NCBI RefSeq assembly: GCF_900176635.1
Contig: NZ_FXLN01000003.1
Coordinates: forward strand, 372,001 to 436,000
DNA: 64,000 bases
DNA from: Clostridium merdae
GTDB taxonomy: Bacteria; Bacillota; Clostridia; Oscillospirales; Acutalibacteraceae
Direction of reading: 5' to 3'
Positions 34,353 to 43,654 of this stretch are shown here, one piece after another. The position numbers and the translations under genes were made by a program. The notes below the pieces were generated by a model. The model saw only the letters and a list, made by a program, of their open reading frames with translations, did no database searches and was not told the DNA's origin. The first letter of the stretch is position 1. Each line of letters starts with the position of its first letter.

Positions 34353-35360
34353 TTATTTACGTGTTTCTTTGTGATTCCAGTACCGCATCCTCTGCTCCTC
34401 GGTTAACGACTGCGCAAAGGTGCTTTTTAAAAGCAGAAAATGCTCCAATTCATTAAAAATATGAAGCAGTGCCGCGCGGTCTTCAAACTCATCACGTGTA
34501 CGAGGCAGCTCGCTCGCCCGGAATTCCGCTCGAATTTCATTTGCATCGGTCAACAAAGCTGCCGCATTATTCGATTCTCCAAAGGAAGAAGAAATGCGCC
34601 GCAGAAACAACGAGATTCTTTCTGCCTGTGCGGGAGCACCGTTTAAGCGGAGCAAAGCAATTTGAATGCGGCGCAGCACCATACATTGGTTGGTGCGCAT
34701 ATCAAGGTATTCCACATAATAATTCAAATCGAGCGTTAAGGCGTTGTCTACCGCTCGATTTGCCTGCAAACGGGCTTTCTCCAGTAATTGCTCCAATTGC
34801 AAAAGTCTAGGCAGCTGCGTTATCGATTGGTTATCAATCGCATCTGCAATATCCTCAAGCACCCGACAGATTTCTGAATCGATTTCTTCCTGCATTTTTC
34901 GTACGGAATGAATCCCAACCGGTAAAAACAGGTTGAGCAAAATGCCAATACCCGTTCCAATGACCAAAAGCAGCAGTTCGTTCCCGATTAGCCAAGGGTT
35001 CATGGAACGCTCTACCCAATAGTGGGTAACCAGTACCGAGCACATTGCAATATCTGCCGCGGCAGAAACACTATGGCACAACGTAACAAATGCCAAAAGA
35101 TAAACACCAAGCCCTGTTACGGTATAACCAAACAAACGGAAGCTGATATACGAAATTACAGTTGCCGCAATGAAAATGGGAATGCGCCGCCCGGCAGTCT
35201 TCAGCGTTTCTTTTTTTGTCTCTTGTAAACTGAGCAGTGTGATAATACCTGCCGCCGTGGGGTATTGCAGCCCCAAAATAAGAGCAATCCCAATGGCGGC
35301 ACAGGCACCGGCGGTTGCCTTTACCGCCTTAGCAGCTGCTGATTTAACGATTGCGTTCAA
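34353..35360 (-). CDS. Aromatic acid exporter/FUSC-like membrane protein
   Basis: 335 residues: about six membrane helices in the first 150 residues (AGACAAIGIALILGLQYPTAA, LLLLVIGTGIGILLNLFLPVG), then a long cytosolic helical domain (IDSEICRVLEDIADAIDNQS onward). This is the layout of the ArAE_1/ArAE_1_C proteins common in Firmicutes. It probably exports organic or aromatic acids; substrate unknown. Monocistronic on the minus strand. Confidence 0.8.
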   Translation of the reverse strand: MNAIVKSAAAKAVKATAGACAAIGIALILGLQYPTAAGIITLLSLQETKKETLKTAGRRIPIFIAATVISYISFRLFGYTVTGLGVYLLAFVTLCHSVSAAADIAMCSVLVTHYWVERSMNPWLIGNELLLLVIGTGIGILLNLFLPVGIHSVRKMQEEIDSEICRVLEDIADAIDNQSITQLPRLLQLEQLLEKARLQANRAVDNALTLDLNYYVEYLDMRTNQCMVLRRIQIALLRLNGAPAQAERISLFLRRISSSFGESNNAAALLTDANEIRAEFRASELPRTRDEFEDRAALLHIFNELEHFLLLKSTFAQSLTEEQRMRYWNHKETRK

Positions 35361-35509
35361 GCGTATTTCCTCCCGTATTCCTGATTATCTTAGTTTAGAG
35401 TAATAAGCTATGGTAAAAGTATTATGGAATAATAAGTTCTATTATATAAGCGAAAAATTAAATTACAAGACATACTTACTGAACTTTTGGTGTTCTCTTA
35501 ATTTATATA

Positions 35510-35572
35510 AAAAAGACACAAGCCCCACCCCATACAGTGTGAAAAAACAGCACTGCATGGAGCGGGGTTTTT
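35510..35572 (-). terminator. Terminator of the MCP-cheW operon
   Basis: Long imperfect stem CCCCGCTCCATGCAGTG (35551-35567, read on the minus strand) with CACTGTATGGGGTGGGG (35523-35539). The minus-strand T-run lies beyond the GTGTC that follows. Confidence 0.6.
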
Positions 35573-35608
35573 AAAATGTGTTAATATAGGCTAGAAAGCT
35601 TTTGGTAA

Positions 35609-36112
35609 TTACATCGGGCTCGTCTCCGGCGCATCATTTACCAGCTTTCCGGGGTGAACAAGCAACACTACTTTTTCCGTTTTATTTTCTTGCGACCCCA
35701 TTCGGGCAATTCCGGTCAGGTAACAGTTAACTTTATCCTTACCCATTTGTGGCGGCGGTGAAATGCGTTCACTCACAATATTGGTAACCTCATCCACTTC
35801 ATCCACAATAAGACCAAAGTCTTTCCCGCTCATATGGGTGATGATAATGCAGGTGCGCTCCGTATACTGCGCTTCCTGTTTGCCAATTCGAAGCCTTACG
35901 TCTATTACCGGTATAATCTGCCCTCTCAGGTTTATCACCCCTTTGGCATATTCCGGTTGTTCGGGCAGCTCGGTAATTTCTTGCATTCCAACAATCTGAA
36001 CCACTTTATCAATTGAAATACCAAACAATTGCTTTTGTACCCAAAAGGTTAGATAACGCCCTTCCAGATCATCCTTATTTTGGTTTTCTTGTTCAAACGG
36101 TTCTTCTGTCAT
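35609..36112 (-). CDS. cheW: CheW chemotaxis adaptor
   Basis: 167 residues from the ATG giving MTEEPFEQENQ, chosen because it forms an ATGA overlap with the receptor stop and has GGAGAG upstream. CheW fold features: YLTFWVQKQLFGISIDKV, KGVINLRGQIIPVIDVRLR and FGLIVDEVDEVTNI. It links receptors to the kinase CheA, which is not in this window. It is co-translated with the receptor, an arrangement that suggests a dedicated adaptor. Confidence 0.92.
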   Translation of the reverse strand: MTEEPFEQENQNKDDLEGRYLTFWVQKQLFGISIDKVVQIVGMQEITELPEQPEYAKGVINLRGQIIPVIDVRLRIGKQEAQYTERTCIIITHMSGKDFGLIVDEVDEVTNIVSERISPPPQMGKDKVNCYLTGIARMGSQENKTEKVVLLVHPGKLVNDAPETSPM

Positions 36113-37824
36113 AAGAACAACTCTCCGTTCTGCGTAGGCATCCAATCTCTCGCGCCTGCCAGTTTGAACTTACCCACTTCACTTTGCAGGGCCTGAGCCT
36201 GCGTTGCCAGCTCTTCACTCGAAGCCGAGCTCTCTTCTGCGGTAGCCGCATTGGTCTGAATAACGGCAGATACCTGCGAGAGCCCATTGTTAATTTGCTC
36301 AATGGCAACCGCCTGTTCGGAGGAAGATGCTTCTATCTCACGAATGGATTGGTCTACCATCTGTGCTTTTTCTTCCACTGTAATCAAGATTTTCAGCGTT
36401 TCTTCTGCGAGTCGTTCTCCCTGCGAAACAGTGGAAACGGATTTTTGAATCAAATCTGTTGTTTGATTTGCTGCCTGAGCCGATTTTGCGGCCAGATTAC
36501 GAACCTCATCCGCAACAACCGCAAAGCCCTTTCCGGCACTACCGGCACGTGCAGCCTCAACGGCAGCATTGAGAGCAAGAATATTGGTTTGGAAGGCAAT
36601 GTCCTCCACCAGCTTTGTAATTCTTGAAATTTCTTGTGAAGAAGCGCCAATCTCGCGCATTGCCTGATTTAAATCCTGCATGTGCTTGTTGCCTTCCTGC
36701 ACGCCGGCTCCGGCTTCCTGCACATAATCCATTGCTTTTTTCACGCTGATGGCATTTTGCTCTGCCTGCTGTGCTACACTCACAATAGAAGCATTCAGCT
36801 CCTCAACGGAGGCGGCCTGTTCGGTTGCACCGGATGACAAAGCCTGTGCCGCTGCGGAGACCTGCTCAGACCCAGTATTGACCTGATCAGCAGCCGCGCG
36901 AATGATCAAAAGCGTTGAGCTTAGGTCATCTTCAATTTTTTGCAATGAGAGCCCAAGCACGTCTTCATTGGAGCGAAGAGGCACCGACTGGGTGAAATCG
37001 CCGTTACTAATCAGCTCGGCTACTTTCACCTGCTTGCGAATGCCTTCGAGCATCTCCGTAAATGCGGCAGCGAGCACGCCTGTTTCATCCTTGGAGTTCA
37101 CATCGCTCAGGTCAATATCGATACGACCCAAGGCAATATCGCCTGCGGCGTCTGCCACACGACCAATTGGCACACAAATACTTTGGGAGATTTTACGACC
37201 AAGAAGAATGGCACCAATGGCACCAACCAGATTCACAGCGATGAGTACGATTAACAATATCATCGCAATGGAGGTATTGGAATCGCTGGTGCGCTTGGCT
37301 TCTTCCATTCGAGCTTCCACCATTTTTTCATGGTTGCCATAAATGGTATTCATTTCATTCGTAATATCTACCATTGCATTTACTGCCCCGTCCCGGTCTC
37401 CGGCCTTTGCACTTGCGAAGGATTTTTCCAAAGCCGGAACAAATACCGTTTCAATTAGCTTCGAGGTTTCTTCATACATTTTAACAGACTCGGGCAGATA
37501 CATGGTTTTTCTGTATTTCTCAATCGCAACATCATATTCTTTTTTCTCATTCAAATACTTTTGATAGTATTCATCCACTTTTTGGGCGTTACCCGCATAA
37601 ATCATTCCGCCTCGCGCTTCAGAACGAATTAATGCCAAACTGCTGTTTGCATCGTAAATATCCTCAATAGGGGCAGTCTGCTCTTCGTACAAGTAGGTGT
37701 CCATATTATTGATTTGAATCATGCCATAGGCACCAACTGCGCCAACAACGACCATAAACACTACTATACTTAGAAAACCAGTGAGTAACTTTTGGGAAAT
37801 ATTCATATCCCTAAACCGTTTCAT
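36109..37824 (-). CDS. Methyl-accepting chemotaxis protein
   Basis: 571 residues: N-terminal helix (LTGFLSIVVFMVVVGAVGAY), four-helix-bundle sensor (about 40-190, with YLYEEQTAPIEDIYDANSSL), second helix (IAMILLIVLIAVNLVGAIGA), HAMP, and the cytoplasmic coiled-coil signalling domain with the hairpin tip FAVVADEVRNLAAKSA. The start is the ATG 11 bases after AGGAGGG; a TTG three codons earlier is too near that site. No C-terminal CheR-binding pentapeptide. The ligand is unknown. Confidence 0.92.
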   Translation of the reverse strand: MKRFRDMNISQKLLTGFLSIVVFMVVVGAVGAYGMIQINNMDTYLYEEQTAPIEDIYDANSSLALIRSEARGGMIYAGNAQKVDEYYQKYLNEKKEYDVAIEKYRKTMYLPESVKMYEETSKLIETVFVPALEKSFASAKAGDRDGAVNAMVDITNEMNTIYGNHEKMVEARMEEAKRTSDSNTSIAMILLIVLIAVNLVGAIGAILLGRKISQSICVPIGRVADAAGDIALGRIDIDLSDVNSKDETGVLAAAFTEMLEGIRKQVKVAELISNGDFTQSVPLRSNEDVLGLSLQKIEDDLSSTLLIIRAAADQVNTGSEQVSAAAQALSSGATEQAASVEELNASIVSVAQQAEQNAISVKKAMDYVQEAGAGVQEGNKHMQDLNQAMREIGASSQEISRITKLVEDIAFQTNILALNAAVEAARAGSAGKGFAVVADEVRNLAAKSAQAANQTTDLIQKSVSTVSQGERLAEETLKILITVEEKAQMVDQSIREIEASSSEQAVAIEQINNGLSQVSAVIQTNAATAEESSASSEELATQAQALQSEVGKFKLAGARDWMPTQNGELFL

Positions 37825-38165
37825 AAAATACAAGACCCTCCTGTGATGTTATTCTAAATTCTTTCTGTGCTCTTCCAGCGAAGACTTTACTGACTTGCCT
37901 CCCTCCTATAAATCGTCACCCTGCTGGGGAAAAGCTGCTCGCAAAAAGAAAATCTATTCTCTTGCAGTAGCAAATACTCTGCAAATAAAAACAACCATTC
38001 GATTTATCGCTGTCTACGACAAAATCTTCTACAGAAGAGCTATCATTGTAAAACAAATTTGATTATGATAATTGAAGGACTTCAACGAAGGCCTTTTTCA
38101 TTCATTTGAATAATTAAATACAGCAAGAATATAATAATAATTAGCGTAATGATTTGCATGTTTGA
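37825..38165. other. Gap upstream of the receptor gene, no gene seen
   Basis: 341 bases, AT-rich in the right half. No convincing sigma-D (flagellar) promoter for the receptor was found, and no coding frame. It ends at the left inverted repeat of the recombinase element. Confidence 0.5.
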
Positions 38166-38190
38166 GTCGCAGTTTATCTTAAACGGTGAC
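38166..38190 (+). repeat. Left terminal inverted repeat (25 bp)
   Basis: Reads GTCGCAGTTTATC then TTAAACGGTGAC on the plus strand; identical to the reverse complement of 39576-39600. It lies 21 bases beyond the recombinase stop codon. Confidence 0.9.
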
Positions 38191-38211
38191 CTTGTTCTAA
38201 ATTCGCTCGAT

Positions 38212-39387
38212 TCAGCTTACCGCATGTGAGGGAATGACGGTAGAATCGACGGCGAATACATTAGACCTCATATACGTGATGTGCATATCATTAAATTTTT
38301 CAATTGCGATTTTCTTTTGCTCCATTAACGAATGAGCGTACACATTTAATGTGATATTCACATTCGAATGCCCCAATATTTCGCTAAGTGTTTTAATATC
38401 CACTCCCAGTTCTAAAGCTCTTGTGGCAAAGGTATGGCGTATCGTATGAAATTTCCGGTCATTTACGCCTGCTTCAGCTAAAACCCTTTTATAAAGTCTT
38501 TGGTAAATACGGGGGTCAAAAGGAACTGGTCTACTACTTAAGACGTAAAAGTCTTCTTGGTTTATAAGGGCATTGTTTTCCTTGAGGCTATCCAGTAAAA
38601 AAGCTGGTAAGGGTATTTTTCTTAGTGAAGTTTCGCTCTTGGGTGTCCCCACATGAAGAATTGTTTTTTCATCACTCAACTCTTGGTTTTTAACTCGAGA
38701 CACTGTGCGCGAAATAGAGACAACACCTGCTTCAAAATCGAAATCTCCCCACTTAAGACCGCATAACTCACCAAGCCGAATACCAGAGTAAAAACATAAC
38801 GTTATACCCAAAAGACGCTTGTCTCTCGATTGATATATTATGTGTTCAATCAACCTTTGCTCTCTCATAGTAAAAACTTCAACCTTTTTACTGCTCTTTA
38901 CCCTTGGAAGCGTAACAAATTCTGCAACCGCAGGAACGTGAGGAAACTCTTTATTAATTTCTTTTAAAGCAGTTTTAAGAATGGAAAGTATCTTCTTTCG
39001 GTACGTTGCAGAAAGAGCGCTATTACAGTTGATTTCTTCTACCAATCGTTTTATGGATTCTTCTGTAATTTGTGTGTTCGCATTCTGCTTAAAAAAAGGA
39101 ATTACATATCTGTTGATACAGTAATAATAATTTTCGTATGTTGACGGTTTAAGTCGGGTTGTAATCTCTCCCGTAAGCCAAGCTTCAAATAAATCTGTCG
39201 CACATTTGGTATTAATTTCCTTCTTGATTTTCACTGTTTTATTTAATTCTCGGGTGTCTTTCATTTTTAAACGAACTTCTTTATAGGTCTTAGCGTATAA
39301 ATAACGGTACTTTCCATCGGGTAAAATAACCCTTCCTTCCCATCTACCATCTTTACGCTTATAAATATTTTCTCCTTTTCGCGGCAT
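38212..39387 (-). CDS. Tyrosine recombinase (integrase family)
   Basis: 391 residues: N-terminal arm-binding domain (KRKDGRWEGRVILPDGKYR), SAM-like core-binding domain (FEAWLTGEITTRLKPSTYENY), catalytic domain with Arg in FYSGIRLGELCGLKWGD, Lys near SETSLRKIPLP, HxxR in FHTIRHTFATRA, His in EILGHSNVNIT and the nucleophile Tyr in NVYAHS. All catalytic residues are present, so it should be active. GAAAGGAG precedes the ATG. The family is that of Tn916- and phage-type integrases, yet no excisionase or other mobile gene accompanies it. Confidence 0.92.
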   Translation of the reverse strand: MPRKGENIYKRKDGRWEGRVILPDGKYRYLYAKTYKEVRLKMKDTRELNKTVKIKKEINTKCATDLFEAWLTGEITTRLKPSTYENYYYCINRYVIPFFKQNANTQITEESIKRLVEEINCNSALSATYRKKILSILKTALKEINKEFPHVPAVAEFVTLPRVKSSKKVEVFTMREQRLIEHIIYQSRDKRLLGITLCFYSGIRLGELCGLKWGDFDFEAGVVSISRTVSRVKNQELSDEKTILHVGTPKSETSLRKIPLPAFLLDSLKENNALINQEDFYVLSSRPVPFDPRIYQRLYKRVLAEAGVNDRKFHTIRHTFATRALELGVDIKTLSEILGHSNVNITLNVYAHSLMEQKKIAIEKFNDMHITYMRSNVFAVDSTVIPSHAVS

Positions 39388-39575
39388 TATAAAATGCTCC
39401 TTTCAAATATGACGTTTCTTGCTGACGGCGATTTTTTTTGCTTTTATCAAAAAAGGGCAACATTTTCATTAAAAATTATCTACAAATGGACGTGAAGGCT
39501 GTGTTTTTCGTCACATTGACAAGCAAAATAAGATAATATATAATAAAATTTGTCGTAGTATGTCAAAATAAGGAA

Positions 39576-39600
39576 GTCACCGTTTAAGATAAACTGCGAC
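39576..39600 (-). repeat. Right terminal inverted repeat (25 bp)
   Basis: Perfect inverted copy of 38166-38190, located about 190 bases upstream of the recombinase start codon. Confidence 0.9.
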
Positions 39601-39813
39601 ATTTTCGTGTCATATTTACAATATTCACGGCCGTAGTAGGGAAATGTTTTTAAAACGCTTTAATATTTCATGTTATTTTATTTGCTATAGTTGCTTTTTG
39701 CATTCTAAAGCTTGTGTGCTCATCCAACAAAAAGTGAATATTTTATATTCAAATAATCTCAGCATCAAAAACAAAATTCACGCGGTACAATTCGAGTATA
39801 AATTTTCATAATA
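39601..39813. other. AT-rich gap, nothing recognised
   Basis: No gene, promoter or repeat could be supported between the right inverted repeat and the terminator of the flavin oxidase gene. Confidence 0.5.
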
Positions 39814-39850
39814 AAAAGCGTTCCGATTTTCATATCGGAACGCTTTTCAC
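39814..39850 (-). terminator. Terminator of the flavin oxidase gene
   Basis: Perfect 14-bp stem AAAAGCGTTCCGAT/ATCGGAACGCTTTT with a six-base loop. Confidence 0.85.
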
Positions 39851-39881
39851 TTTATTAATGCTTTTAACCGTACATATTAAA

Positions 39882-41360
39882 TTAAAGCTCCGATTGAACA
39901 TAGCGGAAGCCGCGGTAATTCGTGTTGGGCATTGGAATTTGTACGGTGTCATTTTTACCAAAGGGTGCGAACTGCTCCGCAGAAAAGACTGTATTCGCAT
40001 AGCCGTCGTCCCACTGGGCAAGCCCCTGCGGGAAAGAAAACACATTGCACGGGTCATACTTTTTCTTAATCATTTTTAGCTCTGCAACATGCGGTCCATA
40101 ATATTCGTTGAGGTAACAGCATAGGTCGGAATATGGGAAATTCACATACGAGCCTACCGTAAGGGGCTCCAAAATTGGCAGTCGGGCACGTATCCATTCC
40201 CTATTAACCAAAGCGTAGCGTTTCTCTTCCCAAATGGTTTGAAGCCACACAATATATTTGGCGTTCCGGTAGTAAAATGCCGTATCGTCTTCTCCTACTC
40301 TGGCTACTTGGCCACCCAAGGCATACATAGAGAACCCTGTGAAAACAGAACCTTGCGCTGGCTGCTGAATCAGGCTAACCAAGCTGCAAATTTCTTCCGG
40401 TGAATAAGAGCGATACACAAATCGGCTTACGGACTGAAAAATCTCAAAGCTTGGGTAAGCTTCTCCTATAATGGTAACCGCCTCTAAAAAGGTCATATAT
40501 TGAATATTAAAGACAGCTCCCGGAATGGCCAGAAAATTTTGAACAAGCCGTGTCGCATCCGCTGCTTCTCCATAAAAAATCCCTCGTACCAGCATAGAAA
40601 GGCCATCCGCCTTTGAATTGTAGATTCTGGCGATTAGCGTTAACCGAGCGTCAGCACCATCAATCCAGTTTTGCCAAGTTTCTAAAAGCAGTGCCTGCGT
40701 ATTGGCATTTACACCGAGATAATCGATTTCGATGAGTGTTACGAACTGCACAGGGGGAGGCAAACGAAACGTAACAGAAACCACTACGCCAAAGTTTCCT
40801 CCGCCGGCACCGCGCAGTGCCCAGAAAAGATCTTGGTTTGTTTGGGCATTTGCGGTAATGATTTCTCCCTGCGCATCCACGAGCTGTACTTCTACAATAC
40901 TATCGCAGCCCAAGCCAAAAATGCGGCAAGAAAGCCCCCAGCCGCCCCCCAGTGAATAACCGCACACACCTACCGTGGGGCAGGTACCACCGGGGAAAGG
41001 GTACCCTCTGGATGCAACAAAATTGTATAGCTGCCCATTTGTAACACCCCCCTGAACCGTCACCGTTTGCTGCTGTTCATTCAGAGTGATTCCGTTCATT
41101 TCACTTACATCGATTACAAGCACCCAATCTCCGTTTGAGTACCCTTCGTAATTGTGGCCACCGTTTCGCATTCGAAGCGGAATCGAATTTTCTCTGGCCC
41201 ACAGCACTGCACGAGATACCTCCTGTGCGGTACTGCAATAGTTGATTATGACCGGGAACTGCTGTATCGCACGGTTCCAGTCTTGCCTAGCGGCAGAATA
41301 GGAAGGATCACAAGGCGTAACAACTCGGCCGCCTAACCCTTGAAAACTCTCACTATTCAC
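39882..41360 (-). CDS. BBE-type FAD-linked oxidase
   Basis: 492-residue vanillyl-alcohol-oxidase superfamily flavoprotein with FAD_binding_4 region and C-terminal BBE motif (KYDPCNVFSFPQGL). His in RMRNGGHNYEGYS and Cys in PGGTCPTVGVCGY are at the places used for bicovalent FAD attachment in berberine-bridge and gluco-oligosaccharide oxidases. Such enzymes oxidise sugars or alcohols with O2, which is odd for an anaerobe. GTG start after AGGAGGG. No signal peptide. Substrate unknown; proteins of this kind also occur on spore coats. Confidence 0.88.
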   Translation of the reverse strand: MNSESFQGLGGRVVTPCDPSYSAARQDWNRAIQQFPVIINYCSTAQEVSRAVLWARENSIPLRMRNGGHNYEGYSNGDWVLVIDVSEMNGITLNEQQQTVTVQGGVTNGQLYNFVASRGYPFPGGTCPTVGVCGYSLGGGWGLSCRIFGLGCDSIVEVQLVDAQGEIITANAQTNQDLFWALRGAGGGNFGVVVSVTFRLPPPVQFVTLIEIDYLGVNANTQALLLETWQNWIDGADARLTLIARIYNSKADGLSMLVRGIFYGEAADATRLVQNFLAIPGAVFNIQYMTFLEAVTIIGEAYPSFEIFQSVSRFVYRSYSPEEICSLVSLIQQPAQGSVFTGFSMYALGGQVARVGEDDTAFYYRNAKYIVWLQTIWEEKRYALVNREWIRARLPILEPLTVGSYVNFPYSDLCCYLNEYYGPHVAELKMIKKKYDPCNVFSFPQGLAQWDDGYANTVFSAEQFAPFGKNDTVQIPMPNTNYRGFRYVQSEL

Positions 41361-41468
41361 AGATACCCTCCTTTTCTTTTGTATTTCGATAAGCTGAAAA
41401 GGGTATTCTATACTATGTTGAAAAAGGGCGCCGCGTCTAAATGCGTATTTCTATAAAATAGCAGCTAA

Positions 41469-41518
41469 AAACACCCGGCAGAGGAGTTAGTTTTCTACTC
41501 CCCCGCCGGGTGTTTTAT
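41469..41518 (-). terminator. Terminator of the IclR-type regulator gene
   Basis: ACACCCGGC/GCCGGGTGT stem with a 25-base loop; read on the minus strand it lies about 45 bases after the regulator stop. Confidence 0.7.
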
Positions 41519-41557
41519 GATTTCTTTGTAATTTTAATTGTACACGCAACTAGACCT

Positions 41558-42328
41558 TTAAAGCCTGTGGCGAATTTGAAGTGCGTATTCTTGCAACAAT
41601 TTTGCATATTCTACAATCTGCTGCTCGTTAAAGCGTAAAGATGGCCCTGTAAGGCTAATTGCCGCAATTACTTGGTTACGCTCATTGCAGATCGGTACAC
41701 CAACGCATTTTATGCCATACTCATGCTCCATGTTGTCTACCGAATACCCAACGGTACGAATCTGATTGATTTCTTCACGAAAGCGCTGCGGGTCTGTAAT
41801 CGTGTAAGGGGTAAACTCCTGTAAACCGGCCGCAATCACCTGCTCGGTCACAAATGGCTCCATACAGGAAAGAAGCGCCTTACCCAAACTGGTGCAGTAC
41901 ATGGGCGCCACCACACCCTTAATGGTACGAACCGACATTGCCCCTTTGGGGAACGCCGCACCAAGGTAGATGATGTTCGTTCCATAGGGAGTCGCCAAGA
42001 AAACGGTTTCGCCGGTTTGGTCCGTCAATTCCTCCATATACGGCCGAATCACACGGCCAAAAATATCTTCTTGGCTCAGTGCATTGCTCCATTCTAAAAT
42101 CTTCAGCCCAAGGCGGTATTGGCTGGTTTTCGGGTTCTTTTCCACCACTCCACAGGATTCAAACGTACTCATAATATTGTACACGCTGCTCTTGAGCATT
42201 CCGCTCAGCTCAGCTAGCTCGCTAATTCCCCGTTCCGGATGGGCAGAACTGAAATAATCCAGCAGATTTACCGCCTTATACAGCGAACGTACCTTTACGC
42301 CATCGGGGTAAACATCTTCTTTTGGCAT
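41558..42328 (-). CDS. IclR-family transcriptional regulator
   Basis: 256 residues: winged helix-turn-helix (GISELAELSGMLKSSVYNIMSTFESCGVVEK) and effector domain (LGAAFPKGAMSVRTIKG, YCTSLGKALLS, GYSVDNMEHEYGIKCVGVPI). Divergent from the sugar-acid operon at 42658, with a symmetric site between, so it almost surely controls that operon, probably as a repressor released by a sugar acid or pyruvate-like ligand. GGAGG precedes the ATG. Confidence 0.92.
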   Translation of the reverse strand: MPKEDVYPDGVKVRSLYKAVNLLDYFSSAHPERGISELAELSGMLKSSVYNIMSTFESCGVVEKNPKTSQYRLGLKILEWSNALSQEDIFGRVIRPYMEELTDQTGETVFLATPYGTNIIYLGAAFPKGAMSVRTIKGVVAPMYCTSLGKALLSCMEPFVTEQVIAAGLQEFTPYTITDPQRFREEINQIRTVGYSVDNMEHEYGIKCVGVPICNERNQVIAAISLTGPSLRFNEQQIVEYAKLLQEYALQIRHRL

Positions 42329-42531
42329 TTCATAATTCCTCCCAAATCATTCTAAACATTTCAACAACTTATCTGTTCTCTATTATAAAACTATATTCAT
42401 TTATTATAAACAAACTTTTTAAAATGTCAATTCTATCTGTAAAAGAATAAAAACGATCTCTTCATGAAATAATTTAGTAAAACATTTATTAGATAAGTTA
42501 ACTATTTTTACGAATTAATTTTAAAATTATC

Positions 42532-42560
42532 TTGACACATATGTAAAATTCGAGTAAAAT
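42532..42560 (+). promoter_or_regulatory. Sigma-A promoter of the sugar-acid operon
   Basis: TTGACA, 17 bases, TAAAAT, in the 329-base divergent gap; about 100 bases before the aldolase start. Confidence 0.7.
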
Positions 42561-42578
42561 CAAAAATAAGAGAACAAC

Positions 42579-42596
42579 GTTCACTATTAATGAACG
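42579..42596. promoter_or_regulatory. Candidate IclR operator
   Basis: CGTTCA-CTATTA-TGAACG, perfect 6-base arms, just downstream of the predicted transcription start, where a bound repressor would block elongation. A related CGAACGTTCG palindrome occurs at about 48351, inside the same operon. Confidence 0.5.
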
Positions 42597-42657
42597 ACGC
42601 TCTAGTTTTATCTAAACAAATATTAACTCATATTTCAGCTTGGAGGGACTATTGTCT

Positions 42658-43581
42658 ATGAATACGAGCTTTGCATGCGGGGCATGGCCAACCATGATCA
42701 CTCCGTTTCACCAAAATAATGAGATTGACTATGAAGCGCTCGGCGCTCTGGTTGACTGGTATATTGAGAACGGCGCAGCAGGATTATTTTCCACTTGCCA
42801 ATCCAGCGAGATTTTCTACCTTTCTTTGGAAGAACGGGTAAAGCTTACTCAATTTGTAAAAGAGAGAGCCGCTGGCAGAGTACCGGTTATTGCCTCTGGG
42901 CACGTATCGTACGACTTAAACGACCAAGCCGTAGAACTCAACCGCATTGCAGAAACGGGCGTAGACGCTGTGATTCTGATCAGTAACCGCTTAGCTGCGG
43001 AAGGTGAAAGTGACGACATTTTTATAGAGCGCCTTGGTAAGTTGCTTGAGCAGCTGCCAAAAGACGTAAAGCTCGGCTTTTACGAGTGCCCGTTCCCGTA
43101 CAAGCGATTGCTCACCCCCAAGGTTTTAAAATACTGCATTTCCACAGGGCGTTTCGCATTTTTAAAAGATACCTGCTGCGATATGGAGCAGATTCTCGAG
43201 AAGCTTGCAATTATAAAAGACAGTGGCATTTACTTGTTTAATGCCAACACCGCTACCTTGGTAGACAGTATGAAGGCAGGCGGCACTGGGTACAGCGGCG
43301 TAATGGCAAACTTTCAAATGAAGCTGTATTCTTGGCTGGTGAAACACTGGCAGGATGACCCCGAAACCACCGACTATGTGCAGGACATTTTAACGGTATG
43401 TTCCTACATCGAAATGAAAAACTACCCCGCAAATGCAAAATGCTACCTAAATATAATCGGCGTACCAATGGGAGAAGCCGCACGTAAGGGCAGGCAAAGT
43501 GTTCAGGACGCAACCGAGCGTTTAGAGCTATCTCAACTGGCTCACCTTACGAAAAGGCTGGAGGAAAAGCTTGGAATTTAG
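42658..43581 (+). CDS. DapA/NanA-family (class I) aldolase or dehydratase
   Basis: 307 residues starting MNTSFACGAWPTMITPF after GGAGGG; an in-frame TTG six codons earlier is inside that site. TIM-barrel family of dihydrodipicolinate synthase and N-acetylneuraminate lyase. Schiff-base Lys lies in FAFLKDTCCDM and the conserved Tyr in GFYECPFPYKR. The usual GTTGE-type pyruvate-binding motif is changed to STCQSSEIFYLS, so substrate differs from DapA. It probably cleaves a 2-keto-3-deoxy sugar acid to pyruvate and an aldehyde. First gene of the operon. Confidence 0.85.
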   Translation: MNTSFACGAWPTMITPFHQNNEIDYEALGALVDWYIENGAAGLFSTCQSSEIFYLSLEERVKLTQFVKERAAGRVPVIASGHVSYDLNDQAVELNRIAETGVDAVILISNRLAAEGESDDIFIERLGKLLEQLPKDVKLGFYECPFPYKRLLTPKVLKYCISTGRFAFLKDTCCDMEQILEKLAIIKDSGIYLFNANTATLVDSMKAGGTGYSGVMANFQMKLYSWLVKHWQDDPETTDYVQDILTVCSYIEMKNYPANAKCYLNIIGVPMGEAARKGRQSVQDATERLELSQLAHLTKRLEEKLGI

Positions 43582-43654
43582 TTATTTGCAGTTGCTTTTA
43601 AAGAACTACGGGAGGAAAAATCAACTGTAAAAAATATTTGGGAGGAAAAAGAAA

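Larger units (their letters stand above)
38166..39600 (-). mobile_element. Single-gene tyrosine-recombinase element with 25-bp inverted ends
   Basis: A 1435-base unit holding one recombinase gene between two perfect, inverted 25-base repeats (38166-38190 and 39576-39600). Each repeat begins GTCGCAGTTT at its outer edge and ends GGTGAC inward. No cargo gene, no relaxase and no phage gene is present. I see no clear target-site duplication next to the repeats. It separates the chemoreceptor gene from a flavin oxidase gene. Either it is a minimal transposon using a tyrosine recombinase, or the repeats are the recombination sites of an invertible segment. Confidence 0.75.

Noticed and set aside
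37825..38165. c-di-GMP riboswitch or sigma-D promoter before the chemoreceptor
   Set aside because: Neither the riboswitch core nor the GCCGATAT-type -10 element was found.
38166..39600. Prophage or conjugative element around the recombinase
   Set aside because: No capsid, replication, relaxase, excisionase or regulator gene in the flanks; adjacent genes are ordinary chromosomal ones.
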